A stretch of 64,000 nucleotides of DNA from Actinomadura xylanilytica. GTDB lineage: Bacteria; Actinomycetota; Actinomycetes; Streptosporangiales; Streptosporangiaceae. The notes under the pieces were generated by a model that was not told the origin of the DNA, made no database searches, and saw nothing but the letters and a program-made list of their open reading frames with translations. Each line of letters begins with the position of its first letter. Positions within the stretch are counted from its first letter, which is position 1. The stretch is taken from NCBI RefSeq assembly GCF_030283145.1, contig NZ_JASNWE010000004.1:799704-863703 (forward strand), written 5' to 3'. A program made the translations under genes and the position numbers. Shown piece after piece: positions 1 through 8,035 of this stretch.

Positions 1-1190
1 TGAGCACAGATATCGCCGTGCTGGGCGCCGGGATGCACCCGTGGGGGAAGTGGGGGCGCAACTTCGTCGAGTACGGGCTGGCGGCGGCGCGGGCGGCGCT
101 CGCCGACGCGGGCGTGGCCTGGCCGGACGTGCAGTACGTCGCGGGCGCCGACACCATCCGCAACGGGTACCCGGGGTTCATCGCGGGGGCGACGTTCGCG
201 CAGGCGCTCGGCTGGTCGGGCGCCCGGGTGTCGAGCAGCTACGCCGCCTGCGCGTCCGGCGCGCAGGCGATCAACTCCGCCCGCGCGCAGATCCTGGCGG
301 GCCTGTGCGACGTGGCGCTGGTCGTGGGCGCCGACGCCGCGCCGAAGGGGTTCTTCAAGCCGGTCGGCGGCGACCGTCCCGACGATCCCGACTGGCTGCG
401 GTTCCGGCTGCTCGGCGCGACCAACCCGATCTACTTCGCGCTGTACGCGCGGCGCCGGATGGCGATGCACGGCGCGACGCTGGACGACTTCGCCGCCGTC
501 AAGGTGAAGAACGCGCGGCACGGGCTCGCCAACCCCAACGCCCGCTACCGCAAGGAGGTGACGCTGGAGGACGTCCGCGCGTCGGCGGTGGTCGCCGACC
601 CGCTGCGGCTGCTGGACATCTGCGCGACCAGCGACGGCGGCGCGGCGCTGGTGCTGACGTCCATGGACTACGCGCGCCGGCACGGGATCGCGAGCCCGGT
701 GCGCATCCCGGCGCTGTCCACCGTCACTCCGACGTTCCCCAAGACCGTGCTGGACCTGCCCGACTTCGCCACCGACTCGGCGATGACGGCGCCCGAGCCC
801 GAGCGCCCGTTCCGGGCGGCGATGACGCACGCCGCGTACGAGGAGGCGGGGATCGGGCCGGACGAGCTGTCCCTGGCCGAGGTCTACGACCTGTCCACCG
901 CCCTGGAGCTCGACTGGTACGAGGACATCGGCCTGTGCGCGCCGGGCGGCGCGGAGAAGCTGCTGCGGTCGGGCGCGACCGCGCTGGGCGGCCGGATGCC
1001 GGTCAACCCGTCCGGCGGGCTGGCCTCGTTCGGCGAGGCGATCCCGGCCCAGGCGATCGCGCAGGTCTGCGAGCTGACCTGGCAGCTCCGCGGGCAGGCC
1101 GAGGGCCGCCAGGTGGACGGCGCCCGCGCGGGCATCGCGGTCAACCAGGGCCTGTTCGGCCACGGCTCCGCCGTCGTGGCCGTCCGCTGA
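1..1190 (+). CDS. Thiolase-fold lipid-transfer protein / acetyl-CoA acetyltransferase family (5' edge cut by one base)
   Basis: This is an SCP2-type thiolase-fold protein of about 396 residues, likely acting on acyl-CoA or steroid-CoA thioesters in the cytoplasm. The window opens inside the start codon: bases 1-2 are TG and the next codons read S-T-D-I-A-V, so only the first base of an ATG or GTG is missing. The nucleophile region reads AACASGAQA, with Cys near residue 84. The C-terminal half has NPSGG and GLFGHGSA, but the usual GHP histidine of the NPSGG loop is replaced (SFGEAIP). That places it in the lipid-transfer-protein branch rather than classical beta-ketothiolases. Upstream context is outside the window. 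Family is confident, substrate unknown. Confidence 0.85.
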   Translation, partial: STDIAVLGAGMHPWGKWGRNFVEYGLAAARAALADAGVAWPDVQYVAGADTIRNGYPGFIAGATFAQALGWSGARVSSSYAACASGAQAINSARAQILAGLCDVALVVGADAAPKGFFKPVGGDRPDDPDWLRFRLLGATNPIYFALYARRRMAMHGATLDDFAAVKVKNARHGLANPNARYRKEVTLEDVRASAVVADPLRLLDICATSDGGAALVLTSMDYARRHGIASPVRIPALSTVTPTFPKTVLDLPDFATDSAMTAPEPERPFRAAMTHAAYEEAGIGPDELSLAEVYDLSTALELDWYEDIGLCAPGGAEKLLRSGATALGGRMPVNPSGGLASFGEAIPAQAIAQVCELTWQLRGQAEGRQVDGARAGIAVNQGLFGHGSAVVAVR

Positions 1191-1304
1191 CGGAGGCGGC
1201 GGGCAGAAGCGGCCCCACGCTCGGTGGGCTCCCCGCGGTCAGGCGGACCGGGCGACGCACCGAATACCCGGAATCAGGACACGCATTTAAAGGCTCGCCA
1301 TAAA

Positions 1305-1348
1305 CGCCGGTGCAACCTTTCGCAATGACACAAAGATGAGCACCGGCG
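1305..1348. promoter_or_regulatory. 9-bp inverted repeat between thiolase and CxxC protein
   Basis: CGCCGGTGC (1305-1313) is exactly inverted as GCACCGGCG (1340-1348), with a 26-base, relatively AT-rich spacer. It lies 115 bases after the thiolase stop and 55 bases before the next start. It could be an operator or a weak terminator. A TACGAT hexamer at 1370-1375 may be a -10 element for the gene at 1403. Confidence 0.3.
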
Positions 1349-1402
1349 GACCTTTTATGGCCGGGCTAGTACGATGGTCCCTTCGGTAGCCGAGGAGGAG
1401 CT

Positions 1403-1795
1403 ATGACCGCAGCCGCGTGGGGGCCCGCCGAGACGGAGGGCGAGGGGCCGTGGGAGGCCCGGTGGCGCTGGTCGACGGGCCTCCGGGGCGCCGATCGCTT
1501 TCTGGACGAGAACAAGGTCATCACCTTTTGTGAAGAAATGTTCCGCCGGGCCGATCCCCCCGAACTCGACGTCAGCATCTCGGTGCGGAACCGGGAAACC
1601 GGTGAGGGGCTGAGAGATTATCTTCACCGGTGTTACGGCGAGGTCCCCGATTCGGTCCTGGTGCACCTGCCCGAACAGTGGCAGGCTCCGGACACGGCCG
1701 CCTGCGGAACCTGCGGCGGAACCGGAAGGATCACGATAATCCAGACCGGCAAGCAGAAGGCGTGCACCAGGTGCAGGGGAACCGGCAAGGAATGA
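1403..1795 (+). CDS. Small protein with C-terminal DnaJ-type CxxCxGxG motifs
   Basis: This is a 130-residue protein of unknown function. The last 30 residues carry two cysteine pairs, CGTCGGTG and CTRCRGTG, separated by about 16 residues. Each matches the CxxCxGxG unit of the DnaJ cysteine-rich domain, so the pair probably forms one small zinc site. The N-terminal 100 residues are acidic and aromatic-rich and were not recognised. The ATG at 1403 follows a strong GAGGAGGAG ribosome site. There is no signal peptide or membrane segment. It stands alone between the thiolase and a convergent AarF-type gene. A role as a redox or chaperone-associated protein is only a guess. Confidence 0.75.
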   Translation: MTAAAWGPAETEGEGPWEARWRWSTGLRGADRFLDENKVITFCEEMFRRADPPELDVSISVRNRETGEGLRDYLHRCYGEVPDSVLVHLPEQWQAPDTAACGTCGGTGRITIIQTGKQKACTRCRGTGKE

Positions 1796-1860
1796 CGGGA
1801 CGGGCCGCGCCGGATACGGAGTACCGGCGGCCGTCTGGACGGCCCCCGAGGGCTCGGCCG

Positions 1861-3156
1861 TCACTCGCCGAGCCAGCGCAACGCCTCCGCCTGGAAGGGG
1901 ACGTCGGCCTCGAGCTGGCAGAGCACGCCGATGCCGACGCCGAGCGCGCGCTGAGCGTGCACGAAGTCCGGTGGGAAGGCGAGGCTGAGCCCCACCGACA
2001 GCGACGACGTCATCCGCTCCAGGGTCTCGCGCAGGTACGTGCCGTCGAACCTGAACACCTCCGTCCGTGCCGGAGCACCGGACCGGTCGAACAGCTCCAG
2101 CAGTCGGCCGCCGTCCGCCCGCACTCCCGGCCGTAGGAACTCCAGCTCGCGCAGCACCCGGACGAGCTCGTCGGGATCCTGCGCCAGATGGATCCGCATC
2201 CACTTCCCCAGCGGGCTCTCGGTGCCGGGCGGGTGCCGGTACATCGCGCCGAAGTCCAGGACGCCGAGGCCACCGCCGGCGAGCAGGCGGAAGTTGCCCG
2301 GGTGCGGGTCGCCGTGCAGCAGCCCCGAACGCGGGACGGCCGCGAACATCAGCCGGGTCAGCAGCAGCCCGGCGCGGTCGCGCTCCGCCCGGCTCCCGGT
2401 GGCGATGACCTCCGCCAGCGGCGTGCCGTCGATCCACTCGGAGATCAGCACCCGGCCGCGTTGCAGGACGACGTCCGGGACACGGAAGTCGGGATCCGCG
2501 CGGAACCCGGACCGGAACCGCCGCTGCGCCCCGGCCTCGCGCGCGTAGTCGAGCTCCTCGGCGAGCCGGTCCATGAGCTCGGCGGCCAGCGCCCCGCCGT
2601 CCAGCTCGGGCGCCACCACCTTGGTGAGCAGGCGCATCGCCAGGATCACCGCTTCGCGGTCACCGAGCAGGTGGTCCCGTGCGTACGGGTACTGGACCTT
2701 GACCGCGACCGGCCGCCCATCGCTCCGGACGGCCCGGTGGACCTGGCCGAGCGACGCCGCTGCCGCCGCGTCGGGTTCGAAGGAGCCGAACAGGCCGCGC
2801 CAGTCCGGGCCGAGGTCCTCCTCCAGCACCCGGAACACCACGTCGGCGGTCTCCGGCCGCGCCTGCTCCTGCAACCGGGCCAGCCGTTCCCGGTAGACCG
2901 CGGAGATCGACGGCGGCAGCACCGTCTCGTACACCGACAGCACCTGACCGAACTTCATCACCCCGCCCTTGAGGCCCCCGAGCACCTCGAAAAGCTGGTC
3001 GGCGGTGCGTTCGTGCAGCTCCAGGGCGGACTCGTCGGTCAGCCGGCCCAGGGCCTTGAGCCCCCCGGCGGTGGCGAGCCGCCGGGTGACGCCCAGCGGG
3101 ACCCGCGACAGCCGGGCCATCCGGCCCAGGGTGTGCATCTTCATGGTGGCCAGCAT
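1861..3156 (-). CDS. AarF/ABC1/UbiB-family atypical protein kinase
   Basis: The protein has about 431 residues of the ABC1/UbiB kinase-like fold, which elsewhere supports isoprenoid-quinone or lipid metabolism. Visible family marks are KFGQ near residue 69, the alanine-rich loop AAASLGQVHRA near 130-142, VAVKVQYP with the nucleotide-binding Lys near 153, the catalytic-loop HGDPHPGN near 281-288 and the metal-binding DFG near 301. The open frame extends upstream to 3300, but that part is Arg-rich, non-homologous and overlaps the divergent promoter. I therefore start at the ATG at 3156; a second ATG at 3144 is also possible. It is divergent from a histidine kinase gene at 3299. Quinone-related function is family knowledge, not shown here. 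Confidence 0.85.
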   Translation of the reverse strand: MLATMKMHTLGRMARLSRVPLGVTRRLATAGGLKALGRLTDESALELHERTADQLFEVLGGLKGGVMKFGQVLSVYETVLPPSISAVYRERLARLQEQARPETADVVFRVLEEDLGPDWRGLFGSFEPDAAAAASLGQVHRAVRSDGRPVAVKVQYPYARDHLLGDREAVILAMRLLTKVVAPELDGGALAAELMDRLAEELDYAREAGAQRRFRSGFRADPDFRVPDVVLQRGRVLISEWIDGTPLAEVIATGSRAERDRAGLLLTRLMFAAVPRSGLLHGDPHPGNFRLLAGGGLGVLDFGAMYRHPPGTESPLGKWMRIHLAQDPDELVRVLRELEFLRPGVRADGGRLLELFDRSGAPARTEVFRFDGTYLRETLERMTSSLSVGLSLAFPPDFVHAQRALGVGIGVLCQLEADVPFQAEALRWLGE

Positions 3157-3202
3157 CGCCGCGGGACGGCGGCGGCCACATCGGCCGCCGGTCCCGAACC
3201 GG

Positions 3203-3262
3203 CTCCGACCGTGGGCCCGCCGCCTCCGACCGTGGTCGGAGCGGGCCCGGCCCACGGTCGGA
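3203..3262. promoter_or_regulatory. Iterated CTCCGACCGTGG motif in the divergent aarF / histidine kinase promoter
   Basis: CTCCGACCGTGG occurs at 3203-3214 and again at 3224-3235, a 21-base period equal to two helical turns. A reverse-complement copy, CCACGGTCGGA, lies at 3252-3262. The second copy is also the left arm of a perfect palindrome, CTCCGACC-GT-GGTCGGAG (3224-3241). The block ends 36 bases before the histidine kinase start. Spacing and symmetry suit a dimeric LuxR/NarL-type regulator, plausibly the one encoded at 4489. Confidence 0.5.
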
Positions 3263-3298
3263 TGTGGCCGGCCGCCGGCGAGATCTAGGATCTGCACC

Positions 3299-4492
3299 AT
3301 GGCACGCGCCCAGGCAGCCCTGCGCGGCGGCGATCCGCCGTGGCCGCTGCTCCGCCTGTCCGCCGCGACAGGGGTCGCCTGGACGGTCCTGGCCGTCGCG
3401 CTGTCGCCGGCCCCGCCGGCACGGACCGTGCTCGTCTCCGCCGTCGCGGTGCTGTGGACCTGGCAGCTGGCCGGGCCATGGCGACCGCCTCGTCAGGCCG
3501 TCCCGCTGCTGGCGCTCGCGGCCCTGGCGCTGCTGGCCGCGGCACCGACCACGGACGCCGACCTTGCGGGCTTCCGTCCGTTCCCGTCCGCCGAGGGCAG
3601 CTTCGCCGACGGGGCGCTGGCGGTGGCCACCGCCCCCGCGTGGACCCACCTGGTCGTCCTCTCCCGGGGCCGCGACCTGGTCTGGTCCGTGCCGCTGGCA
3701 CTCGCCCTCGCCCCGGCCCGGCACCTGCTCGCCGGAGACTTCCCGCTCTGGCCGGCCTGGCTGATGTGGGGGGTCGGGTTCATGCTGCTCGGCGCGGCCT
3801 TCCGGATCCACGGCATGCTGTACGAGGCGCGCCTGCGGCTGGACCGCGAGGCCGTCGCCGAGGAACGCCGGAAGATCGCCCGCGAGGTCCACGACCTGGT
3901 CGGCCACGGGCTCGGCGTGACCCTGCTGAACCTCACCGCGGCCCGGCTGGCCGTCCTGCGCGGCGACGCCACGGCCGCGGTCACCGCCCTGGAGGAGGCC
4001 GAACGGGTGGGCCGGCAGAGCGTCCGCGACGTGCACCGCGGCCTCGTCCTGCTCCGTGATCCGTCACCGCCGGACCACCGGGCGTCCGTTGCCCCGGCGC
4101 CTCCGACCGCCGAGGACGTCCGCGCTCTGGTCGCCCGGTTCCGGGCGGGCGGGCTCGCCGTGGACCTCACCACCCGGGGGGACCTGTCGGCGCTCGACCC
4201 CGCGGTCGGCCTGACCGTCTTCCGGATCGTCCAGGAGGCGCTGTCCAACACCGCCCGCCACGCCCCCGGCGCGACCGCCGGCGTCACCATCGACCTGGGC
4301 GGCCGGCACGCCGAGGTGACGGTGGACGACGCCGGCGCCGGGACGGGCGGCGGGCGCACCCCGCGGGGCGGCTTCGGCCTGGTCGGCATGCGCGAGCGGG
4401 TGGCCGCGCTCGGCGGCACCCTCCGCACCGGGCCGACCCCGGCCGGGTGGCGGGTACGGGCGACCATCCCCACGCCGGGGACGTCCGGATGA
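3299..4492 (+). CDS. NarL-type (HisKA_3) sensor histidine kinase
   Basis: This 397-residue kinase has about six hydrophobic N-terminal segments (roughly residues 20-170) and little extracellular sequence, so it probably senses a membrane or lipid cue. The dimerisation and phospho-acceptor motif, EERRKIAREVHDLVGHGL, places the phosphorylated His near 198. The HATPase part shows the N-box QEALSNTARH (Asn near 317) and a glycine-rich G-box near 355-363. ATG 3299 follows AGGA at a good distance; the longer open frame upstream runs through the divergent promoter and is rejected. Its stop overlaps the response-regulator start as ATGA, so the two are translationally coupled. Confidence 0.93.
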   Translation: MARAQAALRGGDPPWPLLRLSAATGVAWTVLAVALSPAPPARTVLVSAVAVLWTWQLAGPWRPPRQAVPLLALAALALLAAAPTTDADLAGFRPFPSAEGSFADGALAVATAPAWTHLVVLSRGRDLVWSVPLALALAPARHLLAGDFPLWPAWLMWGVGFMLLGAAFRIHGMLYEARLRLDREAVAEERRKIAREVHDLVGHGLGVTLLNLTAARLAVLRGDATAAVTALEEAERVGRQSVRDVHRGLVLLRDPSPPDHRASVAPAPPTAEDVRALVARFRAGGLAVDLTTRGDLSALDPAVGLTVFRIVQEALSNTARHAPGATAGVTIDLGGRHAEVTVDDAGAGTGGGRTPRGGFGLVGMRERVAALGGTLRTGPTPAGWRVRATIPTPGTSG

Positions 4493-5139
4493 GCCCGATC
4501 CGGCTCCTGCTCGTCGACGACCAGCAGCTCGTCCGTGCCGGGCTGGCCCGGATCTTCGAAGGCCGGCCCGACCTGCGGATCGTCGGGGAGTGCTCCGACG
4601 GTGACGAGGTGGTGGACGCGGTCGTCCGGCACCGGCCCGACCTAGTGCTCATGGACGTGCGGATGAGACGCCTGGACGGGGCCGAGGCCACCCGCCTGCT
4701 GACCCGCCTGCCGGACGCGCCCCCGGTGCTCGTCCTCACCCTGTTCGACGATCCGGAGGTCGTCTCGGCCGCCCTCACCGCGGGCGCGGCGGGCTTCGTG
4801 CTCAAGGACGCGCCCGGCGAGGAGATCATCCAGGCGGTACGGGCCGTGGCCGCGGGCCGGGGCTGGCTGGACCCCTCCATCGCTCCTGCGGTCCTCGCCG
4901 TCTACCGGTCCCTGCGCCCCCGGGCCGGCGGATCCGCGGCGGCCGCCGAGCTGTCGGCACGCGAACGCGAGGTGCTGGCCCTGATGGGCGGCGGCGCCAC
5001 CAACCAGGAGATCGCCGCCCGCCTGCACATCGCCGAGGGCACCGTCAAAGCGCACATCGGCAACATCTTCGCCAAGCTGGACCTGCGCGACCGGGCGGCG
5101 GCCGTCGTCTTCGCGTTCCGCCACGGCCTCGCCGAGTGA
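4489..5139 (+). CDS. NarL/FixJ-family response regulator
   Basis: This 216-residue regulator pairs with the kinase at 3299, sharing four bases with its end (ATGA). The receiver domain spans about residues 4-120: acidic pair DD at 10-11, phospho-acceptor Asp near 56 (LVLMDVRM), Thr near 86 and Lys near 106 (FVLKDA). The LuxR-type HTH lies near 149-213, with the usual LSAREREVLALM opening and a TVKAHIGNIFAKL recognition segment. The start is fixed by the overlap; the upstream in-frame GTG at 4447 lies inside the kinase. It likely binds the repeats at 3203-3262. Confidence 0.94.
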   Translation: MSPIRLLLVDDQQLVRAGLARIFEGRPDLRIVGECSDGDEVVDAVVRHRPDLVLMDVRMRRLDGAEATRLLTRLPDAPPVLVLTLFDDPEVVSAALTAGAAGFVLKDAPGEEIIQAVRAVAAGRGWLDPSIAPAVLAVYRSLRPRAGGSAAAAELSAREREVLALMGGGATNQEIAARLHIAEGTVKAHIGNIFAKLDLRDRAAAVVFAFRHGLAE

Positions 5140-5206
5140 CGGCGGGCGGGCCGCGTCCGTCGGGTCGTCGGGCCCGGCCGCGACGCGCCGCCGGACGGGG
5201 GACCGG

Positions 5207-5677
5207 TCAGGGGAGCCTGCGGATCTCCTCGATGATCTCCGGCATGGCGTCGTTGTTGTGGCGGAGGTAGTCGAGCAGGAAGCCCACCTGCTCGTCGCTG
5301 TAGGAGTCGATCCGATCGCCGAACGCCCGGCCGATGGGGGCGAAGTACTGCCCGAAGCGCTGCACGTTCTCCTCCACCAGCTCGACGATCACGCGGCGGC
5401 GGTCGTCGGAGTCGCGGCTGCGGCGGACGTAACCGGCCTTCTCCAGCCGGTCGATCACCGCGGTGATCGCACCGCCGGTGGTGATGCCCATGAGGTGCGC
5501 GAGCTGGCCCGGGGTCTGCGGGCCGTCCAGGTAGAGCGCGTTGATGCACTGGGCGTCGGTCACGTTCATGCCGGCCTTGCCCGCGGTGGTGTGATGGAGC
5601 AGCACCGTGTACATGGTGCTGCGCCGGACCGCCGCGGTCAGGTCGCGCACCATCCGCTCGCGTTCTGGGGTCGGCAC
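5207..5677 (-). CDS. MarR-family transcriptional regulator
   Basis: This 156-residue winged-helix regulator has the MarR pattern: N-terminal dimer helix, HTH with LAHLMGITTGGAITAVIDRLEKAGYV near residues 59-85 (split here across helix and wing), and the DDRRR beta-wing. Members bind palindromic DNA and release it on binding phenolics, lipids or drugs. The GTG start at 5677 follows a GAGG ribosome site; an ATG eight codons in is less well placed. It is convergent with the response regulator. Its own upstream region (5697-5746) has two palindromes suited to autorepression. The regulated pathway is unknown. Confidence 0.9.
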   Translation of the reverse strand: MPTPERERMVRDLTAAVRRSTMYTVLLHHTTAGKAGMNVTDAQCINALYLDGPQTPGQLAHLMGITTGGAITAVIDRLEKAGYVRRSRDSDDRRRVIVELVEENVQRFGQYFAPIGRAFGDRIDSYSDEQVGFLLDYLRHNNDAMPEIIEEIRRLP

Positions 5678-5696
5678 GCGGAACCTCGATTCCTTT

Positions 5697-5746
5697 GTAG
5701 AGAAACTCTCATATCGAGCAACTCTCTACGGGAGACTCTAGTCTCC
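5697..5746. promoter_or_regulatory. Two palindromes upstream of the MarR gene, likely its operator
   Basis: GTAGAGA (5697-5703) pairs with TCTCTAC (5723-5729) around a 19-base AT-rich centre. Immediately beyond lies a tight palindrome, GGAGACT-CT-AGTCTCC (5731-5746). Both sit 20-70 bases upstream of the MarR start, in sequence much richer in A and T than its surroundings. This is where MarR autoregulatory sites are normally found. Confidence 0.5.
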
Positions 5747-5947
5747 CCGCGGACGGACCGCCACGGCCGCCGGACCTGTGGCGGACGAGACAGGCCGGCA
5801 CCCGATGACGGATATCAGTCAAGACGTATCATGGATTTCGGTTAGGGCCGCTGACAGTCGCCCTGGCGTGGCCCGGGTCCCGCGAGGCCCCCGGGCCCAC
5901 CTTCCCCGGGCACCGCGGCCGAGTATCGCAAACTCGGAGGGCGGCAA

Positions 5948-6469
5948 TTGAGCACCCACTCCCTCTCCGCCACGACGATCGATCTGGACGGCGCGGCGGC
6001 CGGCACCACCCGGCTTCACCTGGACGGCCTCACCTCCGGCGAGCGCGGCACCGAATCGGTCACCGCCCACTACCGGGGCGACGCCGACGCCACCGTCGCG
6101 CTCTACGTGTGCGCCGCGCACGCCGCCGACGGCGGGGACTTCGCCCAGCGGGTACGGATCGGCGTCTTCGAACGCTCCCGGGACCTGCTCCCCTTCCCCG
6201 TCTTCACCGGCACGCTGGCCGATCTCGCCGAGCGCGACCGCTTCGAGCGGGGCGTCGGCCGCTGGACGGGCCGGGGCGACGGCGCCGACCACGAGGTCAC
6301 CTACGAGATCACCTGGCGGGCGCCCGCCGACGCCACCGGCCTGGACGACCGGGGCGCCGACCTCGGTCTCGTGCTCGAGGCCCGGCCGGAGCCAGCCCCC
6401 GGGTCAGGCCCCGGCGACCCCCTCGGCGATCTCCCGGGCCCAGCGGTAGTCGGCCTTCCCGGCGGGTGA
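5948..6469 (+). CDS. Small TasA/SipW-cognate-like beta-domain protein without signal peptide
   Basis: A 173-residue frame starts at TTG 5948, directly after a GGAGGGCGG ribosome site. Residues about 30-145 have a beta-rich pattern, DATVALYVCAAHAADGG, then QRVRIGVFER, then FTGTLADLAER. This resembles the outer-coat domain of SipW-dependent TasA/camelysin-like proteins. Unlike those it has no signal peptide, so it would stay in the cytoplasm unless the true N-terminus differs. The last 22 codons overlap the convergent acyl-CoA ligase gene and read as low-complexity Pro/Gly, so the functional part probably ends near 6400. Function is unknown, and the family resemblance is tentative. Confidence 0.55.
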   Translation: MSTHSLSATTIDLDGAAAGTTRLHLDGLTSGERGTESVTAHYRGDADATVALYVCAAHAADGGDFAQRVRIGVFERSRDLLPFPVFTGTLADLAERDRFERGVGRWTGRGDGADHEVTYEITWRAPADATGLDDRGADLGLVLEARPEPAPGSGPGDPLGDLPGPAVVGLPGG

Positions 6470-7981
6470 CCGCTTCATCTCGGGCACGAACGCGTACACG
6501 CGCGGGACCTTGTAGCCCGACAGGGCCTTGCGGCAGTGCGCGTCAAGATCGGCCTCGAGCGGCGGCCGGCCGCCCGCGGGCTGGACGACGGCCGCGACCC
6601 GGCTGCCCCAGCGCTCGTCCGGGACGCCGGTGACGACCGCGTCGTACACGCCCGGATGCCCCTTGAGGACGGCCTCGACCTCCTCCGGGTAGACCTTCTC
6701 GCCGCCGGTGTTGATGGTCTGCGAGCCGCGCCCGAACACCGCGATCGACCCGTCCGCCTCGACCGTGGCGATGTCGCCGGTCAGCAGCCAGCGGCGCCCG
6801 TCCACCACGGGGAACGTCCGCGCGGTCTTGTCCGGGTCGTTGTAGTAGCCGCGCGCGATGTGCCCGCTGCGCGCGACCTGGCCGAGCACCCCCGACCCCG
6901 GCCGGACGGGCCGCAGCGCGTCGTCCAGCACCGTCACGTCGGCCACGTCCGGCGCGAAGCGCAGGCCCTTCTCGGGCGCGGAGCCGGCGACGGCCTCGGC
7001 GGTGGAACCGGACTCGGTGGACCCGAACCGGTCCATGATGATCGTGTTGGGCAGCAGCGCCTGGATCCGGTCCCGGACGGTGCCGGTCAGGATCGCGCCG
7101 GTCGACACGTACGCGAGCAGCGAGGACGTGTCGTAGGAGGCGCGGGCCAGCTCCTCGGCCATCGGGATCGCCATCGCGTCGCCGGTGACGGTGAGCGAGT
7201 TGACCTTCTCCCGCTCGATCGCCCGCCACACCCCGGCCGCCTCGAACTTGCGCGTGTAGACGACGGTGGCGCCCATCCACCAGGCGATGAACGTGGCCAT
7301 CTGCGCGGCGCCGTGCATCAGCGGCGCCACCGGCATCATGGTCATCGGGCCGGAGTCGCGGGCCAGCCCGACGACGTCGGCGGGCTTGTCCGGCCGGGGG
7401 AAGGTCGGGTTCCAGAACGCGAACAGGAGCTGCTCGGTCGACCACATGACGCCCTTCGGCATCCCGGTCGTCCCGCCCGTGTAGATCACGTAGAGGTCGT
7501 CCGCCGACCGGGCCGCGAAGCCCCGCGTCGCCGGGCTGTCGCGGACGGCGTCGGAGTAGGAGACCGCGCCCGGGATGCCGGGCTCGCCGCCCACCGCGAT
7601 CAGGTGCCGCAGCTCCGGGACCTGCGGGGCGGTGGCCCGCACCCGGTCCTCGAACTCCACGTCGTACAGCAGCGCCACGCTGTCGGAGTCCCGGTAGAGG
7701 TAGAGCAGCTCGCTCTCCACGTACCGGTAGTTCACGTTGATCGGCACGGCGCGGATCTTGAGGGCGGCGAGCATCGCCGCCGCGTACTCGACGCCGTTGT
7801 AGAGCTGCACCGCGACGTGCTGCCCGGGGCCGACCCCCACCGACTCCAGATGGTGGGCCAGCCGGTTGGCGTGCGCGTCCAGCTCGGCGTAGGTGAGCCG
7901 CTCGGCGCCGCAGACCAGGGCGGTGCGGTCCCCGATCGCGTCCGCGACTCCCTCGAACAGGTCAGCGTGGTTGAACTCCAT
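6404..7981 (-). CDS. FadD19-like acyl-CoA / steroid-CoA ligase
   Basis: This 525-residue ANL-superfamily ligase activates a carboxylic acid to its CoA thioester via an acyl-AMP. The AMP-binding motif YTGGTTGMPKG spans about residues 167-177, and GGEKVYPEEVEAVLKGHP marks the hinge. The catalytic Lys lies near 512 in RSPAGKADYRW. The YTGGTTG variant and the KRSPAGK-DYRW ending match what I remember of mycobacterial FadD19, a steroid side-chain CoA ligase. ATG 7981 has a GGAGGA ribosome site. It is the last gene of a five-gene operon running from 12753, 54 bases after the Cys-less thiolase. Ligase activity is confident, the steroid substrate is inferred. Confidence 0.88.
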   Translation of the reverse strand: MEFNHADLFEGVADAIGDRTALVCGAERLTYAELDAHANRLAHHLESVGVGPGQHVAVQLYNGVEYAAAMLAALKIRAVPINVNYRYVESELLYLYRDSDSVALLYDVEFEDRVRATAPQVPELRHLIAVGGEPGIPGAVSYSDAVRDSPATRGFAARSADDLYVIYTGGTTGMPKGVMWSTEQLLFAFWNPTFPRPDKPADVVGLARDSGPMTMMPVAPLMHGAAQMATFIAWWMGATVVYTRKFEAAGVWRAIEREKVNSLTVTGDAMAIPMAEELARASYDTSSLLAYVSTGAILTGTVRDRIQALLPNTIIMDRFGSTESGSTAEAVAGSAPEKGLRFAPDVADVTVLDDALRPVRPGSGVLGQVARSGHIARGYYNDPDKTARTFPVVDGRRWLLTGDIATVEADGSIAVFGRGSQTINTGGEKVYPEEVEAVLKGHPGVYDAVVTGVPDERWGSRVAAVVQPAGGRPPLEADLDAHCRKALSGYKVPRVYAFVPEMKRSPAGKADYRWAREIAEGVAGA

Positions 7982-8035
7982 CGGACGTCCTCCGGAGGGG
8001 GGTTGGGGATCGTGCCGGGTCCGGGCGGGCGGGGG

